Below, in pieces: positions 8,009 through 17,990 of a stretch of 51,145 nt of DNA (its first letter is position 1; the number at the start of each line of letters is the position of its first letter). Origin of the DNA: Dehalococcoidia bacterium (GTDB lineage: Bacteria > Chloroflexota > Dehalococcoidia > DSTF01 > JACRBR01); contig JAKFYB010000007.1 in NCBI GenBank assembly GCA_021731085.1, positions 96,907 through 148,051 on the forward strand, read 5' to 3'. Position numbers and translations under genes: made by a program. The notes below the pieces were generated by a model. It was not told where the DNA came from and did no database searches. It saw only the letters and a list, made by a program, of their open reading frames with translations.

Positions 8009-8731
8009 ATGAAATCGGTTGACCTCGTCATCCCCTGCTACAACGAGGAGCGCGTACTGGCGCAGAGTGTAGAGAAGCTGCGCGCCTGGTGCGACGAGAA
8101 CCTGTCGGCGTACAAGTGGCGTGTCGTGGTTGCTGACAACGCATCGACAGACCGCACGCTTGAGGTTGCGCAGGGGCTTGCCGCTCAGGATCCCGACGGC
8201 ACGGCCGCTCTCCATCTCGACCGCAAGGGGCGGGGACGCGCGCTTACGAAGGCGTGGCTGGAAACCAGCGCCGACGCGATGTGCTACATGGACGTCGATC
8301 TCTCCACCGACGTGAAGATGGTTGCGCCGCTGCTCGCGGGTGTGCTCGAAGAGGGGTACGACATCTCGTATGGGTCGCGCGTGTCGAAGGGCAGCGACAT
8401 CGAGCGGTCATGGAAGCGCGAGATCAACTCGCGCGGGTACATCACCTTCATCAAGCTGCTGTTCTGGACGAAGGCGGCGGACTACCAATGCGGCTTCAAG
8501 GCGATGACGCGCGAGGCAGCGCAGGCGATCCTTCCACATGTGCAGGACGGCGAGTGGTTCTGGGACACCGAGATGCTGATCATCGCCGAAAAGGGCGGCT
8601 GGAAGCTCAAGGAAGTGCCCGTGCGCTGGATCGAAGATCCGGACACGCGCGTCCGATTCCCGCAAGACATCTGGAAGATGGGCAGCCAGCTCGTGAAGCT
8701 CCGGTTGCGACGAGGACTGCCACGGAAGTAG
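8009..8731 (+). CDS. Family 2 glycosyltransferase (dolichyl-phosphate-sugar synthase type)
   Basis: A 240-residue GT-A enzyme that probably transfers a sugar from a nucleotide donor to a polyprenyl phosphate. It begins MKSVDLVIPCYNEERVL, has the VVVADNASTDRT segment, a metal-binding DVDLSTD triplet, and the later QCGFKAMTREAA and WFWDTEML motifs typical of dolichol-phosphate glucosyl- or mannosyl-transferases. No C-terminal membrane helices. The ATG at 8009 follows AGGAGTAACC; the frame is open from 7913 but lacks a better site. It may provide lipid-linked sugar to the GT39-type protein at 38076. Confidence 0.88.
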   Translation: MKSVDLVIPCYNEERVLAQSVEKLRAWCDENLSAYKWRVVVADNASTDRTLEVAQGLAAQDPDGTAALHLDRKGRGRALTKAWLETSADAMCYMDVDLSTDVKMVAPLLAGVLEEGYDISYGSRVSKGSDIERSWKREINSRGYITFIKLLFWTKAADYQCGFKAMTREAAQAILPHVQDGEWFWDTEMLIIAEKGGWKLKEVPVRWIEDPDTRVRFPQDIWKMGSQLVKLRLRRGLPRK

Positions 8732-8755
8732 TCGCCCGCCACACGTACCGTGCGC

Positions 8756-9637
8756 TCATTCCTGCGTCGTGCGGACGTCGCGCGTCCGAAACACCTGGAA
8801 CGAAATCGCGAGAAAGATCAGCGAATACGCCGCAAGAACCAGCGTCGCCACCCAGACGTCGGGCACGTCAGCGCCAGGTCCGGATTCACGGAACGCTAGC
8901 GTGTTCTGCTCTAACAGTCCGCTCCTGTTGGCCGCGATGAGCGCGCTGGCGTTGTAGCCGATGATCAGCGACTGAAACGCTTCGCCCGTCGAGCCAAGAG
9001 CGCCGAGCAGCGGCGCCACGATTGACTCCGCGATGATGTAGATCAGCGTTCCCGTCGCGCCAAGTGCCGTTGATCGGCCAACGACCGTCAGGCAGAAGGC
9101 GAGCATGCCGTACGGCACGATGGCGTACGCCGCACGCAGGACCATTAGTGGCACTTCAGCGGCGGAGGGTCCGTTGCGCGTGTCGAAGGTGATCGACTCG
9201 CCCGCGACCGCAGTGGCGACCAGCGAAAACACGACGCCGATCGCGAACACTGCAAGCATCATGACAACCGAGACTGCGACGATGCCGAGCAGCTTCGCCG
9301 TCAGGTACTGGTTTCGCGTCTGCCCGCGCGCGAGCGCCAGGCGCACGGTGCCCCAACTATGATCCGTGGCGACCATGGACGCCGTGAGCACCGCGACCAG
9401 AAGGGCGCCCCAGAACTGGCCCGTATCAAGCAGGGCAGAGAGCGAGTACGGGAACGAGAACGTCAGTCGCGATGAGATGCCGTACTCAAACTCAGAATCG
9501 TTGCGCTCGGTGAGCCATGCCACGTAGCCGAAGAGCCAGACCTGCGCGGCAGCGCCGGCGACACCCACGAGAAACAGCACGTACAGCAGCCAGCGCGTAC
9601 GCACCTTCATTATTTCGGCGGCGATCATGTCAGGCAC
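8756..9637 (-). CDS. ABC-2 type transporter permease
   Basis: A 293-residue membrane protein with about six hydrophobic helices (WLLYVLFLVGVAGAA, LLVAVLTASMVA, VVMMLAVFAIGVVFSL, AAYAIVPYGMLAFCL, IYIIAESIVAPLLGAL, VATLVLAAYSLIFLAI). The cytoplasmic motif DHSWGTVRLALARGQTR is typical of ABC-2 permeases. Its ATG overlaps the end of the ATPase gene by 8 bp, so the two form one export complex. Cargo is not identifiable; drugs, lipids or an antimicrobial peptide are all possible. Confidence 0.88.
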   Translation of the reverse strand: MPDMIAAEIMKVRTRWLLYVLFLVGVAGAAAQVWLFGYVAWLTERNDSEFEYGISSRLTFSFPYSLSALLDTGQFWGALLVAVLTASMVATDHSWGTVRLALARGQTRNQYLTAKLLGIVAVSVVMMLAVFAIGVVFSLVATAVAGESITFDTRNGPSAAEVPLMVLRAAYAIVPYGMLAFCLTVVGRSTALGATGTLIYIIAESIVAPLLGALGSTGEAFQSLIIGYNASALIAANRSGLLEQNTLAFRESGPGADVPDVWVATLVLAAYSLIFLAISFQVFRTRDVRTTQE

Positions 9638-10550
9638 CGACAGTCTCCTCGCCGGTCACATCGAGAAAGAATTCCTCGAGACTGCCATCTTGCGCGCGGA
9701 GTTCACTCAACCAGATCCCTTCGCCGGCGAGGACGCGGCTGATATCAGACGCTTTGTCCGCGGGTGCTTCGACGCTGATCGTGCCGTCGTCTTCGAGCGT
9801 GGCTGCCGCCACCCACTGCTGTTGCTTGAGAACTGCGAGCGCTCGCGGATCGGTGGCGCGCACGACAAGTCGCGTGCCGGACTGGACGAGCGTCGTGACT
9901 TCGCCCTGTGCGATGAGTTTGCCGTGCTTGACGATGCCGACGTCATCGCACATCTGCTGCACTTCGGACAGGAGATGGCTCGAGACGAAGACCGTCTTGC
10001 CATCCGCGGCGAGCTGGCGGATGAGCTGTCGAAACTCGCGGATGCCGGCTGGATCGAGACCATTTGTGGGTTCGTCGAGAATCAGAAGCTCCGGATCCTC
10101 CAGAAGGGCGACGGCGACGGCAAGCCGCTGCTTCATCCCGAGCGAGTAGTCGCGCACTTTGTCGTCGGCGCGACCGGAGAGGCGCGCGATCTCAATCACC
10201 GCATCGATGCGGGCGGCGTCACGCATGCCATTGAGCCGCGCCCAGAGGCGTACGTTGTCGCGGCCAGTGAGGTGGGGGAAGTATCCGAGGCCATCGAGAA
10301 CGGCGCCCGTGCGCCTCAATGCGGTGGCATGCTCCGATGCTGCGTCGTGCCCCAGGATCTCCATGCCGCCGCTACTGGGCGCCAGCAGGCCAAGGAGCAT
10401 CGCGATGGTCGTCGTTTTGCCTGCGCCGTTGGGGCCGAGAAAGCCGTACACGCGACCGCGACGGATCTCGAGGTCGAGCGCGTCCACGGCAAGACGCGCG
10501 CCATACTGCTTCGTGAGCGCTCGCGTCCTCAGGACAACGTCATCGCTCAC
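9630..10550 (-). CDS. ABC transporter ATP-binding protein
   Basis: A 306-residue cytoplasmic ATPase with Walker A GPNGAGKTTT, signature YSLGMKQRLAVA (a common variant of LSGGQ in the drug/bacitracin-type DrrA family), Walker B LLILDEPTNGLDPAG and the switch His in FVSSHLLSEV. A C-terminal domain of about 90 residues after the ABC core is typical of DrrA/BcrA. It is translationally coupled to the permease gene downstream. Confidence 0.92.
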   Translation of the reverse strand: MSDDVVLRTRALTKQYGARLAVDALDLEIRRGRVYGFLGPNGAGKTTTIAMLLGLLAPSSGGMEILGHDAASEHATALRRTGAVLDGLGYFPHLTGRDNVRLWARLNGMRDAARIDAVIEIARLSGRADDKVRDYSLGMKQRLAVAVALLEDPELLILDEPTNGLDPAGIREFRQLIRQLAADGKTVFVSSHLLSEVQQMCDDVGIVKHGKLIAQGEVTTLVQSGTRLVVRATDPRALAVLKQQQWVAAATLEDDGTISVEAPADKASDISRVLAGEGIWLSELRAQDGSLEEFFLDVTGEETVGA

Positions 10551-10586
10551 TTCGGTGACCTTTCTTGTCCATGGGGAAGTGCGGCG

Positions 10587-10946
10587 TCAGACCTCTACGT
10601 AGACGTCATCGCCTTCGACGCGGGTGGGGTACGAAGGGAGGCTGCCCTTGAGGAAGCCCGGATACAGGGCGTCCATGACCGTCTTCATCCATGCGGGACG
10701 GGCGACCCAGCTACAGAGGCCGCCATCCGTGACATCGAAGCGGGAGCCGTGCCACGGACACTGGACGACGGTGCCTTCGAGCGTGCCTTCGTGGAGCTTC
10801 GCGCGGAGGTGCGAACACTTGTCGCCGATGGCAAAAGCTTCGCCGTCAATGTTGGCGACAAGGATTTCCTTGCCCTTCGCCTTCACACCCACCATCGTCC
10901 CCGGCGGAATCTCGGAGAACCGCGCCACACGTACGAACTCGGCCAC
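10587..10946 (-). CDS. Rieske [2Fe-2S] ferredoxin-like protein
   Basis: A 119-residue soluble Rieske domain. The cluster ligands are visible as CSH near residue 44 and CPWHGSRFD near 63, spaced as in oxygenase-type ferredoxins. There is no signal peptide or membrane anchor, so it is probably an electron carrier for an oxygenase or a nitrite-reductase-like partner. The start is taken as GTG at 10946 because AGGAGG lies about 5 bases upstream; the frame is open further upstream but without family similarity. About 36 bp separate its stop from the ABC ATPase start on the same strand. Confidence 0.88.
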   Translation of the reverse strand: MAEFVRVARFSEIPPGTMVGVKAKGKEILVANIDGEAFAIGDKCSHLRAKLHEGTLEGTVVQCPWHGSRFDVTDGGLCSWVARPAWMKTVMDALYPGFLKGSLPSYPTRVEGDDVYVEV

Positions 10947-11195
10947 GCCAACCTCCTGCAGTCGCCGCGAGTCTACCGAAGCGTGAATCTTGACGCTACC
11001 GGCCTCGGGATCTTGGGCCGTTTCGGGCGCGAATGGGTTAGAATCGACGCAGGCTCGTTTGCCACGTCCGCGTGGGGTTTGCGTTCGGCAGCGCAACATC
11101 GAGCTTGACAAGCCGTTATTGGATACGAAGGTGCCATGTGGGCCAGCGCCCGCACGGCCAGAGCGCCGACAGCGATTCAGAGACGTATACCCGCT

Positions 11196-14100
11196 ATGCC
11201 GCACCTCCGTCCCTTACTTCTTCTGTTCGCGTTGGCGGCAATCGCCGCGCTGTCCTTCGCCGTGCCCGGCCACGCGCCGCAGACGGCGACGGCGGCTGCT
11301 GGAAGCTGGACGGGCGACTACTACAACACGACGAACCTGAGCGGCAGCATCATCGCTTCGCGGAATGACGGTGGCTCGGGCGCCGTACCAACAGCGAACG
11401 AGACCGCGGCGCTCGATTTCTTCTGGGGTGGGTCGCCCGCACCGGGAGTGAATGCCGACGGCTTCAGCGTGCGGTGGACGCGCACGGATACCTTCACGGC
11501 GGGCACGTATCGATTCACTTCAACATCCGACGACGGCATGCGCATCTATGTGGACCCCGCTGGCGCCACCGGCAATACGCTCGTTGTAGATGCGTGGTTC
11601 AATCAGCCACCGACGCAGTGGTTCAACGACATCACCTTGCCCGCGGGCACCACGGCGATCACGGTCGAGTACTACGACCTCGACAACGCCGCGACTGCGC
11701 ACCTCCTCGTGCAGAACCTCACAGTCCTTCCCGCAGGATGGACCGGCCAGTACTACAACAACGCGAACTTAACCAGCTTAGTCACAACCCGCACCAAGGA
11801 GCCCGACCCAGCCTTTGATTGGTCGACTGGGTCACCCGCGCCGGGCATTGGCGTCGACACCTTCTCTGTCCGCTGGACTCGCACGATGGACTTCCAGGAA
11901 GGCGTGTATCAATTCACGACGAACAGCGACGATGGCGCGCGCGTACTCGTAGATGGTCAGCTCATTCTGGACTATTGGATCGATCAGGGTCTGACGGAGC
12001 ACATCGCGAATAAGGAGATGACGGCGGGATCGCATACTGTCGTCGTTGAGTACTTCGACAACGGGGGCGGCGCGGCGATGTACTTCAACATGGAGTACCG
12101 GCCGGATCTCGGTGGCTTCGTCACGGACATCATCGCCGATACGAACGGCAGTGGGATGACCGACTTCCCAACGGGCATGGCGTTTGCACCCGATGGCCGG
12201 ATCTTTGTGACGATGCAGAGCGGCATCGTGAAGATCATCGACGCCGCCGGCACCCTGCTGGCGACGCCGTACTACACCGTGACGCCGGTGAACAAGCAGA
12301 CGGACCGCGGGCTGCTCGGCATCGCGATCGACCCTGCATTTGCGACAAACGGGCGCGTGTACCTCTCGTACACGTACGACGTGAACACAGGCAGTCCCGG
12401 TGGCTTGAAGACGGCGCAGGTGATTCGCGTGAATGCGACGACGCCGGCCGGGAACGTCGCCAGTGGCGCGAGCAAGGTGGTGCTGCTGGGGAGCGTTGTC
12501 GGGACGTCGGGGCAGCCGTCTTGTGAGAACCAGGCCGGCCTAACGACCAGCAACCCGGCCAACGGCAGCGGCGGCATCACGGTCGGCAACACGATCGACT
12601 GTATTCCGTCCGACTACGACAGCCATACGATCGGCAATCTGCGCTTCGGCCCGGATGGAATGCTGTATGTCGCAACGGGCGACGGCGCCAGCTACGCGGG
12701 CGTGGACGTTCGTGCTACGCGCTCGCAACTGATCGACAGCTTGGCGGGCAAGATGCTGCGCGTAAACCCGGCGAACGGGCAGGGCCTGACGGACAACCCG
12801 TTCTACAACGGCAACGTGAACTCGACACGATCGAAGGTGTGGGCGTATGGCCTTCGCAATGCGTTCCGCTTTTCGTTCAAGCCCGGAACCAACGTGATCT
12901 TTCAGGGCGACGTCGGCTGGAATTTGTGGGAAGAGCAAAACGTCGTCGTCGAGGGCGGCAACTACGGCTGGCCCTGCTACGAAGGCCCATGGCAACTCCA
13001 GAACTACCAGACGTACTACGTGTGCCAGAACCTCGATGACAACGAGACTACGCACGGAATCGTCGAGTACCAGCACCCCCCGGACGCGGCCGCCGTCGGC
13101 GGCGTGTTCACCGGCGTGAACGGCTATAGCCCGGAGTACCACAACACCTACTTCTACGGCGACTACCCGCGGAACGAGATCAGCGTGCTGAAGGTGAACG
13201 CCAGCAACCAGATCGTGGCCGGTAGCCAGAGTGTGTTCACGAGCGCCGCCGACGGGCCGGTTAGCCTCGAGATCAGCCCGATCAACGGCGATGTGTACTA
13301 CGTCGCGATCAACACCGGCGAGATACGCCGCATCCGCTACATCGGCGATAACCGCCCGCCGGTTGCCGTCGCGGCCGCCAACCCCAACGCGGGGCTGTCT
13401 CCTCTCACGGTGAACCTCTCAAGCGCGGGTTCGAACGACCCGGACGTGGGACAGACAATCACGTACTTCTGGGACTTCGGCGACGGCACGACATCAACGC
13501 TCGCGAACCCATCGAAGCAGTACACGACGAACGGCAACAAGACCATCACACTGACGGTGACCGATCCGTTCTTCCTCACGGACAGCGCTCAGGTGGTCGT
13601 GCAGGTCGGCAACACGCCACCGGTAGCAACGATCTCATCGCCTGGCAACGAGACGTTCTACGACATTGGCCAGACGATCATATTCAGCGGATCAGCAACG
13701 GACACGCAACAGGGAACGATCCCCACGGCGAATCTCGCCTGGAGCATCGTGTTGCAGCACTGCTCCGACGGAACATACCTGAGTTGCCATGATCATCCAC
13801 ACTTCTCTACCACGGGGAGCGGCGGCCAGTTCGACATTACGGATCACGGCGACTACGTGTTCTACGAGATCTACCTCACAGCGACGGATGCCGGTGGGCT
13901 TACACACACGGTGAAGCACAACATCCGCGCGAACACGGTGACGCTGTCGTTCGCGTCCAATCCGGCGGGCATTCAGATCGCCGTCGGTGGGACCACGCAG
14001 ACGGCACCATTCACGCGCGTGGTGCCTAAGAACTCCGCGCACACGATCTTTGCGGTCTCACCGCAAAGCCCCGGCGGTACGCAGCGGTTCTACACGGGCT

Positions 14101-15092
14101 GGTCCGACGGTGGTGCACAGCAACATGACATCATTGCTTCAGCTAATGCGACGTACACGGTGACGTTCGCATTGCCGACGGCGACGCCAACCAACACGCC
14201 GACGGCCACAGCGACGCCAACGCGCACGAACACGCCGACGGCCACACCGACGGCGACACGCACCGCAACGCCCACGCCGACGAACACTGCATCGCCGACG
14301 GCGACAACGACGCCAGTGCCACCGACTAACACGCCGACAGTTACGAATACGCCCACGCCAACACAAACATTCACGCCGACGAACACGCCTACTCAGACTT
14401 CCACGCCAACAGCGACATTGTGCGCGGGCGACAGTGATTGCGACGGCGTGCTGAATACGTCTGACAACTGCGTCTCCGTGGTGAATCCGGATCAGCTCAA
14501 CAGCAATGATGAAATCACGGAGCTGCCGTCACCGTTCCCGTTTACGGACCACACGAACGCGATAGCGCTTGCGTTCGGAGATGCGTGCAACCCTGATCTC
14601 GACAACGACGGCCTCACGGGGGGACAGGAGACGACGGCAGGAACGAATCCTTCGTTGTTCGACACGGATGGCGACCGGCAGCGTGACGGCGCGGAAGTCG
14701 CATGCGGCAGCAACCCGCTTGACGGGCTGAGCCGGGTGACGGGCTCGGACAGCGACGGCGATCAGCTGCCGAACACCTGTGAGGTAATTGCTGGCACCAA
14801 CACGAACGTGAGCGATAGCGACGGCGACGGGCTCCCCGACGGCATCGAGTTTCTCCGCCTGGGCACGAATCCGACGGTCGCGGACACGGATGGAGATGGC
14901 TGTGGGGATGGGAAGGAGACGGCGTCGTTCAACCACGACCTGTCAGTCAATCCCGCCGACCTTGGCATCCTGGCCTCACGCTACAGCGTGATTGGCGATC
15001 CGCTGTACTTCTGGAACTTCGACGTCAACAGGGACGCATCGATAAACTCGCTGGATCTGCTCATCGTCGCGCTGCAATTCGGCACGTGCTGA
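11196..15092 (+). CDS. Giant secreted PA14 / sugar-dehydrogenase-like / PKD / TSP3 / dockerin protein
   Basis: About 1298 residues, secreted. A signal peptide ([17 protein letters not shown]) is followed by two PA14-type carbohydrate-binding domains (roughly 36-175 and 180-305; GxYxFxxxSDDGxR motifs) and a Gdh/YliI/HHIP-like beta-propeller from about 307 to 715 ([47 protein letters not shown]). A PKD domain ([11 protein letters not shown]) and a second Ig-like region come next, then a Thr-Pro linker (about 994-1073). TSP3-like calcium loops ([24 protein letters not shown]) lead to a dockerin-like pair ending LQFGTC. The first EF-hand-like loop is degenerate; the second ([14 protein letters not shown]) is good. 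The start at 11196 puts the signal peptide at the N-terminus. Likely role: extracellular polysaccharide binding or oxidation; whether the propeller binds PQQ is not shown. Confidence 0.9.
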   Translation: MPHLRPLLLLFALAAIAALSFAVPGHAPQTATAAAGSWTGDYYNTTNLSGSIIASRNDGGSGAVPTANETAALDFFWGGSPAPGVNADGFSVRWTRTDTFTAGTYRFTSTSDDGMRIYVDPAGATGNTLVVDAWFNQPPTQWFNDITLPAGTTAITVEYYDLDNAATAHLLVQNLTVLPAGWTGQYYNNANLTSLVTTRTKEPDPAFDWSTGSPAPGIGVDTFSVRWTRTMDFQEGVYQFTTNSDDGARVLVDGQLILDYWIDQGLTEHIANKEMTAGSHTVVVEYFDNGGGAAMYFNMEYRPDLGGFVTDIIADTNGSGMTDFPTGMAFAPDGRIFVTMQSGIVKIIDAAGTLLATPYYTVTPVNKQTDRGLLGIAIDPAFATNGRVYLSYTYDVNTGSPGGLKTAQVIRVNATTPAGNVASGASKVVLLGSVVGTSGQPSCENQAGLTTSNPANGSGGITVGNTIDCIPSDYDSHTIGNLRFGPDGMLYVATGDGASYAGVDVRATRSQLIDSLAGKMLRVNPANGQGLTDNPFYNGNVNSTRSKVWAYGLRNAFRFSFKPGTNVIFQGDVGWNLWEEQNVVVEGGNYGWPCYEGPWQLQNYQTYYVCQNLDDNETTHGIVEYQHPPDAAAVGGVFTGVNGYSPEYHNTYFYGDYPRNEISVLKVNASNQIVAGSQSVFTSAADGPVSLEISPINGDVYYVAINTGEIRRIRYIGDNRPPVAVAAANPNAGLSPLTVNLSSAGSNDPDVGQTITYFWDFGDGTTSTLANPSKQYTTNGNKTITLTVTDPFFLTDSAQVVVQVGNTPPVATISSPGNETFYDIGQTIIFSGSATDTQQGTIPTANLAWSIVLQHCSDGTYLSCHDHPHFSTTGSGGQFDITDHGDYVFYEIYLTATDAGGLTHTVKHNIRANTVTLSFASNPAGIQIAVGGTTQTAPFTRVVPKNSAHTIFAVSPQSPGGTQRFYTGWSDGGAQQHDIIASANATYTVTFALPTATPTNTPTATATPTRTNTPTATPTATRTATPTPTNTASPTATTTPVPPTNTPTVTNTPTPTQTFTPTNTPTQTSTPTATLCAGDSDCDGVLNTSDNCVSVVNPDQLNSNDEITELPSPFPFTDHTNAIALAFGDACNPDLDNDGLTGGQETTAGTNPSLFDTDGDRQRDGAEVACGSNPLDGLSRVTGSDSDGDQLPNTCEVIAGTNTNVSDSDGDGLPDGIEFLRLGTNPTVADTDGDGCGDGKETASFNHDLSVNPADLGILASRYSVIGDPLYFWNFDVNRDASINSLDLLIVALQFGTC
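14177..14414 (+). repeat. Thr-Pro linker minisatellite
   Basis: Degenerate tandem copies of ACGCCGACG/ACGCCAACG-type units encode about 80 residues of TPT, TNTP and TATPT repeats. Such linkers join folded domains in extracellular Chloroflexota proteins and are often glycosylated. The DNA is prone to length change by slippage in 3-base-multiple units, which would alter linker length without frameshift. Confidence 0.85.
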
Positions 15093-15172
15093 CAATGTTG
15101 CGAAATTCGTAGCCCTGGTGGCCGCGAACAGCACCACCTCCGCGATCTATCCTGAAGGACAGGAGGCGGACG

Positions 15173-15604
15173 ATGGCCAACTCAAACGACGACTTCGACG
15201 GTATCGATATCAGCGGCCCGTGGGGCGGCGTGCGCATCGGGCCAGGCGGAGGGCGGCGCTCGTGGGAGGATATGGACTCCGACGGTGACGCGGAGTACCG
15301 GCGCATCCGCCGATCTGTGCGCAACAAGCTGGACTTCTACCGGCACGCGGCGATGTACGGACTCGTCGTCGGATTTCTGCTGATCATCGACTGGCTCTTC
15401 GGCAATAGCTGGTGGGTGCAGTGGGTGGCCGGCATCTGGGGCATCTTCGTCGTGCTGCAGTTCTTCACGACGTTTATCTCGCCGAACGTCTGGGGCAAGG
15501 ATGTCGAGGAGCGTATGGTGCGCAACGAGCTGTCGAAGCGCCGCGGGCGCGCGATCATTGTCGACGATCCTGACGCTGAGGAACCACCGCCGCCGTCCGT
15601 TTGA
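15173..15604 (+). CDS. 2TM-domain membrane protein
   Basis: A 143-residue protein with a Gly/Asp-rich N-terminal 50 residues, then RRSVRNKLDFYRHAAMYGLVVGFLL followed by a second hydrophobic stretch (VQWVAGIWGIFVVLQFF), matching the two-transmembrane 2TM domain found next to histidine kinases and other bacterial membrane proteins. The C-terminus is charged and Pro-rich. An AGGAGG lies a few bases before the ATG. Function unknown. Confidence 0.75.
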   Translation: MANSNDDFDGIDISGPWGGVRIGPGGGRRSWEDMDSDGDAEYRRIRRSVRNKLDFYRHAAMYGLVVGFLLIIDWLFGNSWWVQWVAGIWGIFVVLQFFTTFISPNVWGKDVEERMVRNELSKRRGRAIIVDDPDAEEPPPPSV

Positions 15605-15648
15605 CGCCTGCTCCCCCATCCTCATACACTCGCCGTGGAGGAAGGTAG

Positions 15649-16524
15649 TTGGCAACCCGATCGTTCGGCGAGACCGGCGTCGGCCGCGACTTGAGCGCAA
15701 TCAGGCCGTTCCTCTGGCTCCCCCTCGTTACTACAGCACTTGCGGTCGCAGCGGCGCTGCTGCTCGGCGTGTTCGCGTCGGACAGCGGTGAGGCGCGGTT
15801 TCGCGCCAATGTAGTTGTTGATGCGCTGCCACCGCTGTTTGGCCCTCCTGTGCTGCCCGGGCCCTTCGACTATGCGGCGCTCGCGACGAGCGATGCGGTT
15901 GTGAATCAGGTCGCGAGCGACACGAACATTCCGGCGGGCGACCTCGCGCCGCGCCTGCGCGCGGAGCCACGCATCAACACGCCGGAGATCGACTTCTTCG
16001 TCACGGGCGACGGCGCGCTGGCCGTCGCGACGGCGTGGGAGCGCGCGTTTGCTGAAGCCGTTGGGCCGGCGACGCCCGTACTCCAGGAGCAACTTGTCCA
16101 GCCCTACCGTGAGCAGCTGGAGCAGGCTCGCATTCAACTCGCGCAGGCGACGCTTGCTGCCAGTGCAGGAGGCCCTGCCGCCGACCAGGCGCTTGCGGCC
16201 GCCGAGCAGAATTACGAGACGGCCTCGCGGCTGGTGCAGTCGTACGACGTTGTGGCGGCGACGATGAGCGCGACATCGTTCACGGTAAAGGCGCCGCACA
16301 CCTACGCGAGCGGGCTCGGATCGACGGCTGCACGGGTGGGCGCGGCGATCGCGATCGGCCTCGTCAGCGGAATCATCGGCGCCTGCGCGCTGGCGTTCGT
16401 GCGGGGACGGCGCGATGACGATGATGATGCGGATCTTGCGCCGCCGTCGATTCGTTCGGCGACCCGCGGCGAGACTCCCGTAACCGCCGGCACGCGAGCG
16501 ATCGGGCCGAGCGGACGCTCGTGA
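15649..16524 (+). CDS. Wzz-like polysaccharide chain-length/co-polymerase protein
   Basis: A 291-residue protein with one N-terminal helix (LWLPLVTTALAVAAALLLGV), a periplasmic-type middle with a coiled-coil region (QLVQPYREQLEQARIQLAQATLA... ), and a second helix near 225-250 (AAIAIGLVSGIIGACALAF) followed by a short Asp/Arg-rich tail. This two-helix hairpin layout is that of Wzz/VpsO co-polymerases without the kinase domain. It starts with TTG preceded by GGAGGAAGG. Its stop overlaps the GTG of the next glycosyltransferase gene, placing it first in an exopolysaccharide operon. Confidence 0.7.
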   Translation: MATRSFGETGVGRDLSAIRPFLWLPLVTTALAVAAALLLGVFASDSGEARFRANVVVDALPPLFGPPVLPGPFDYAALATSDAVVNQVASDTNIPAGDLAPRLRAEPRINTPEIDFFVTGDGALAVATAWERAFAEAVGPATPVLQEQLVQPYREQLEQARIQLAQATLAASAGGPAADQALAAAEQNYETASRLVQSYDVVAATMSATSFTVKAPHTYASGLGSTAARVGAAIAIGLVSGIIGACALAFVRGRRDDDDDADLAPPSIRSATRGETPVTAGTRAIGPSGRS

Positions 16525-17816
16525 GAATCCTGCTCCTTTGCGCGCTCGACGTGTGGTCGCTGGACCAGGGGAAGGGCGCGCCGACGCTGGAGCGCACGCT
16601 GCGCGCGTACGGGGAGGCCGGCCACCACGTCGATGTCGTGATGCCGGACATTGGCGCAAACCACTTCTATCGCCGCAGCGACCGCGATGAAGCGCCGGAA
16701 TCGCGTCCGGCGATTGCGAACGTGACCTTCCACGCGTTCCACATGCCAAGCCTGCGCGACCTTCCGCTGCCGTCGCTTCCCGGCCCGATCCTGGCGATCG
16801 ACCAGAAGGCGCGGTTCGCGGCGGCGTTTCCGTGGTTGGCGGCCAAGGAGGCGGAGCGCCTGCTGCGGTCATCGCCGGAGGCCTACGACGTCATTTATGC
16901 GTACGAAGTGCACGGCGTGCTCGCGGCGAAGCTGTTGCGGCGGCGGGGATTCCGGCTGACGCTCGTGACGCGCTTCCAGGGAACGGTGATGCATCCGGCG
17001 CTGAACGATCGCGTGATGTACTACCGCCGCTACGAAGAGGCGCTGGCGCTGAAGACGCCAGCAGACCTCGTGATCATGACGGACGATGGCACACAAGGCG
17101 ACGAGGTACTCGCGCGGCTGAATCCTGCGGTGCGGACGAAGACGAAATTCTGGCGCAACGGGCTCGACCTCGATCGGCTGCGTGCGCCAACGCCGGAAGA
17201 GCGTGCATCGGCGCGCGCGTCGCTCAACATCCCGGACGGCGCGTTCGTAATGTTGACGGCGTCGCGGCTTGCGGCGTGGAAGCGGGTGGATCGCGCGATA
17301 CGCGCGCTGCCTCGCGTAGCGTCATGGGCGCAGCACTCACTTCTGGTTATCGTCGGCGACGGTGAGGAGCGGGTGAGGCTCGAAGCACTCGCGCGTGAGT
17401 TGGGCGTGGGCGCGAATGTGCGGTTTGTGGGCGCGGTGCCTCAGGCGGACGTGATGTCGTACATGCATGCGGCCGATGTTTTCCTGGCGATCGCCGACCT
17501 GTCGAACGTCGGGAACCCACTGCTGGAGGCGATGGCATGCGGGATGTGCGTCGTCGCGGTGGATGCGGGCGACACGCGCGACCTTATTCAAGACGGTGTG
17601 GCGGGCAGGCTGGTCGACTCGTCGAACCGGTCGGGGATCGCGCGGCCGCTGGAGGAGCGCATGGCGGATCTGCTGGTGACGCTGGCGGCCGATGCGCCGC
17701 AGCGGGAACGGCTGGCGGCGGGAGCGGCAGCATACGCGCGAGAGCGGTTCTGGACATGGGATCAACGGATGGCGGCGGAGCTGGCGGCCGTGCAAGCAAT
17801 CGCGCGCTCGGGCTAG
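16521..17816 (+). CDS. Family 4 glycosyltransferase
   Basis: A 431-residue GT-B enzyme. The N-terminal domain begins MRILLLCALDVWSLDQGKGAPTL, and the C-terminal donor-binding domain carries LTASRLAAWKRVDRAIRAL, VIVGDGEERVRLEALA, VRFVGAVPQADV and the E-x7-E-like end NPLLEAMACGMCVVAVDAG. It starts with GTG in a GTGA overlap with the Wzz-like gene. Probable cytoplasmic enzyme of the exopolysaccharide operon; donor and acceptor are unknown. Confidence 0.88.
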   Translation: MRILLLCALDVWSLDQGKGAPTLERTLRAYGEAGHHVDVVMPDIGANHFYRRSDRDEAPESRPAIANVTFHAFHMPSLRDLPLPSLPGPILAIDQKARFAAAFPWLAAKEAERLLRSSPEAYDVIYAYEVHGVLAAKLLRRRGFRLTLVTRFQGTVMHPALNDRVMYYRRYEEALALKTPADLVIMTDDGTQGDEVLARLNPAVRTKTKFWRNGLDLDRLRAPTPEERASARASLNIPDGAFVMLTASRLAAWKRVDRAIRALPRVASWAQHSLLVIVGDGEERVRLEALARELGVGANVRFVGAVPQADVMSYMHAADVFLAIADLSNVGNPLLEAMACGMCVVAVDAGDTRDLIQDGVAGRLVDSSNRSGIARPLEERMADLLVTLAADAPQRERLAAGAAAYARERFWTWDQRMAAELAAVQAIARSG

Positions 17817-17864
17817 GAACCAGATCTCACACATTCCGACAGGTGAGGCGCACAGCAATGGTGA

Positions 17865-17880
17865 TGTTTCACGTGAAACA
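17865..17880. promoter_or_regulatory. parS centromere site
   Basis: TGTTTCACGTGAAACA is a perfect 16-bp palindrome identical to the bacterial parS consensus bound by ParB. It lies in the 174-bp gap between two exopolysaccharide genes. No other copy was found in the window. It implies a chromosomal position relatively near the replication origin, or recruitment of ParB at this locus. Confidence 0.9.
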
Positions 17881-17990
17881 TGCATCGCATCCGCCGCTGA
17901 TTCTATGTGGCGATATTCCGGCGCAGATTCGCCGAGTGCCATGCGAGTGTTGCATTTTGTCGACAGCGCGCGGGGATACACTCCCGACTG

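Noticed and set aside
9627-11108. Long plus-strand open frame opposite the ABC and Rieske genes
   Set aside because: It has no family motifs, and the opposite strand encodes clear Walker and Rieske motifs.
17817-17990. Replication origin near parS
   Set aside because: No DnaA-box cluster, AT-rich unwinding region or dnaA/dnaN/gyrB/parAB genes were seen.
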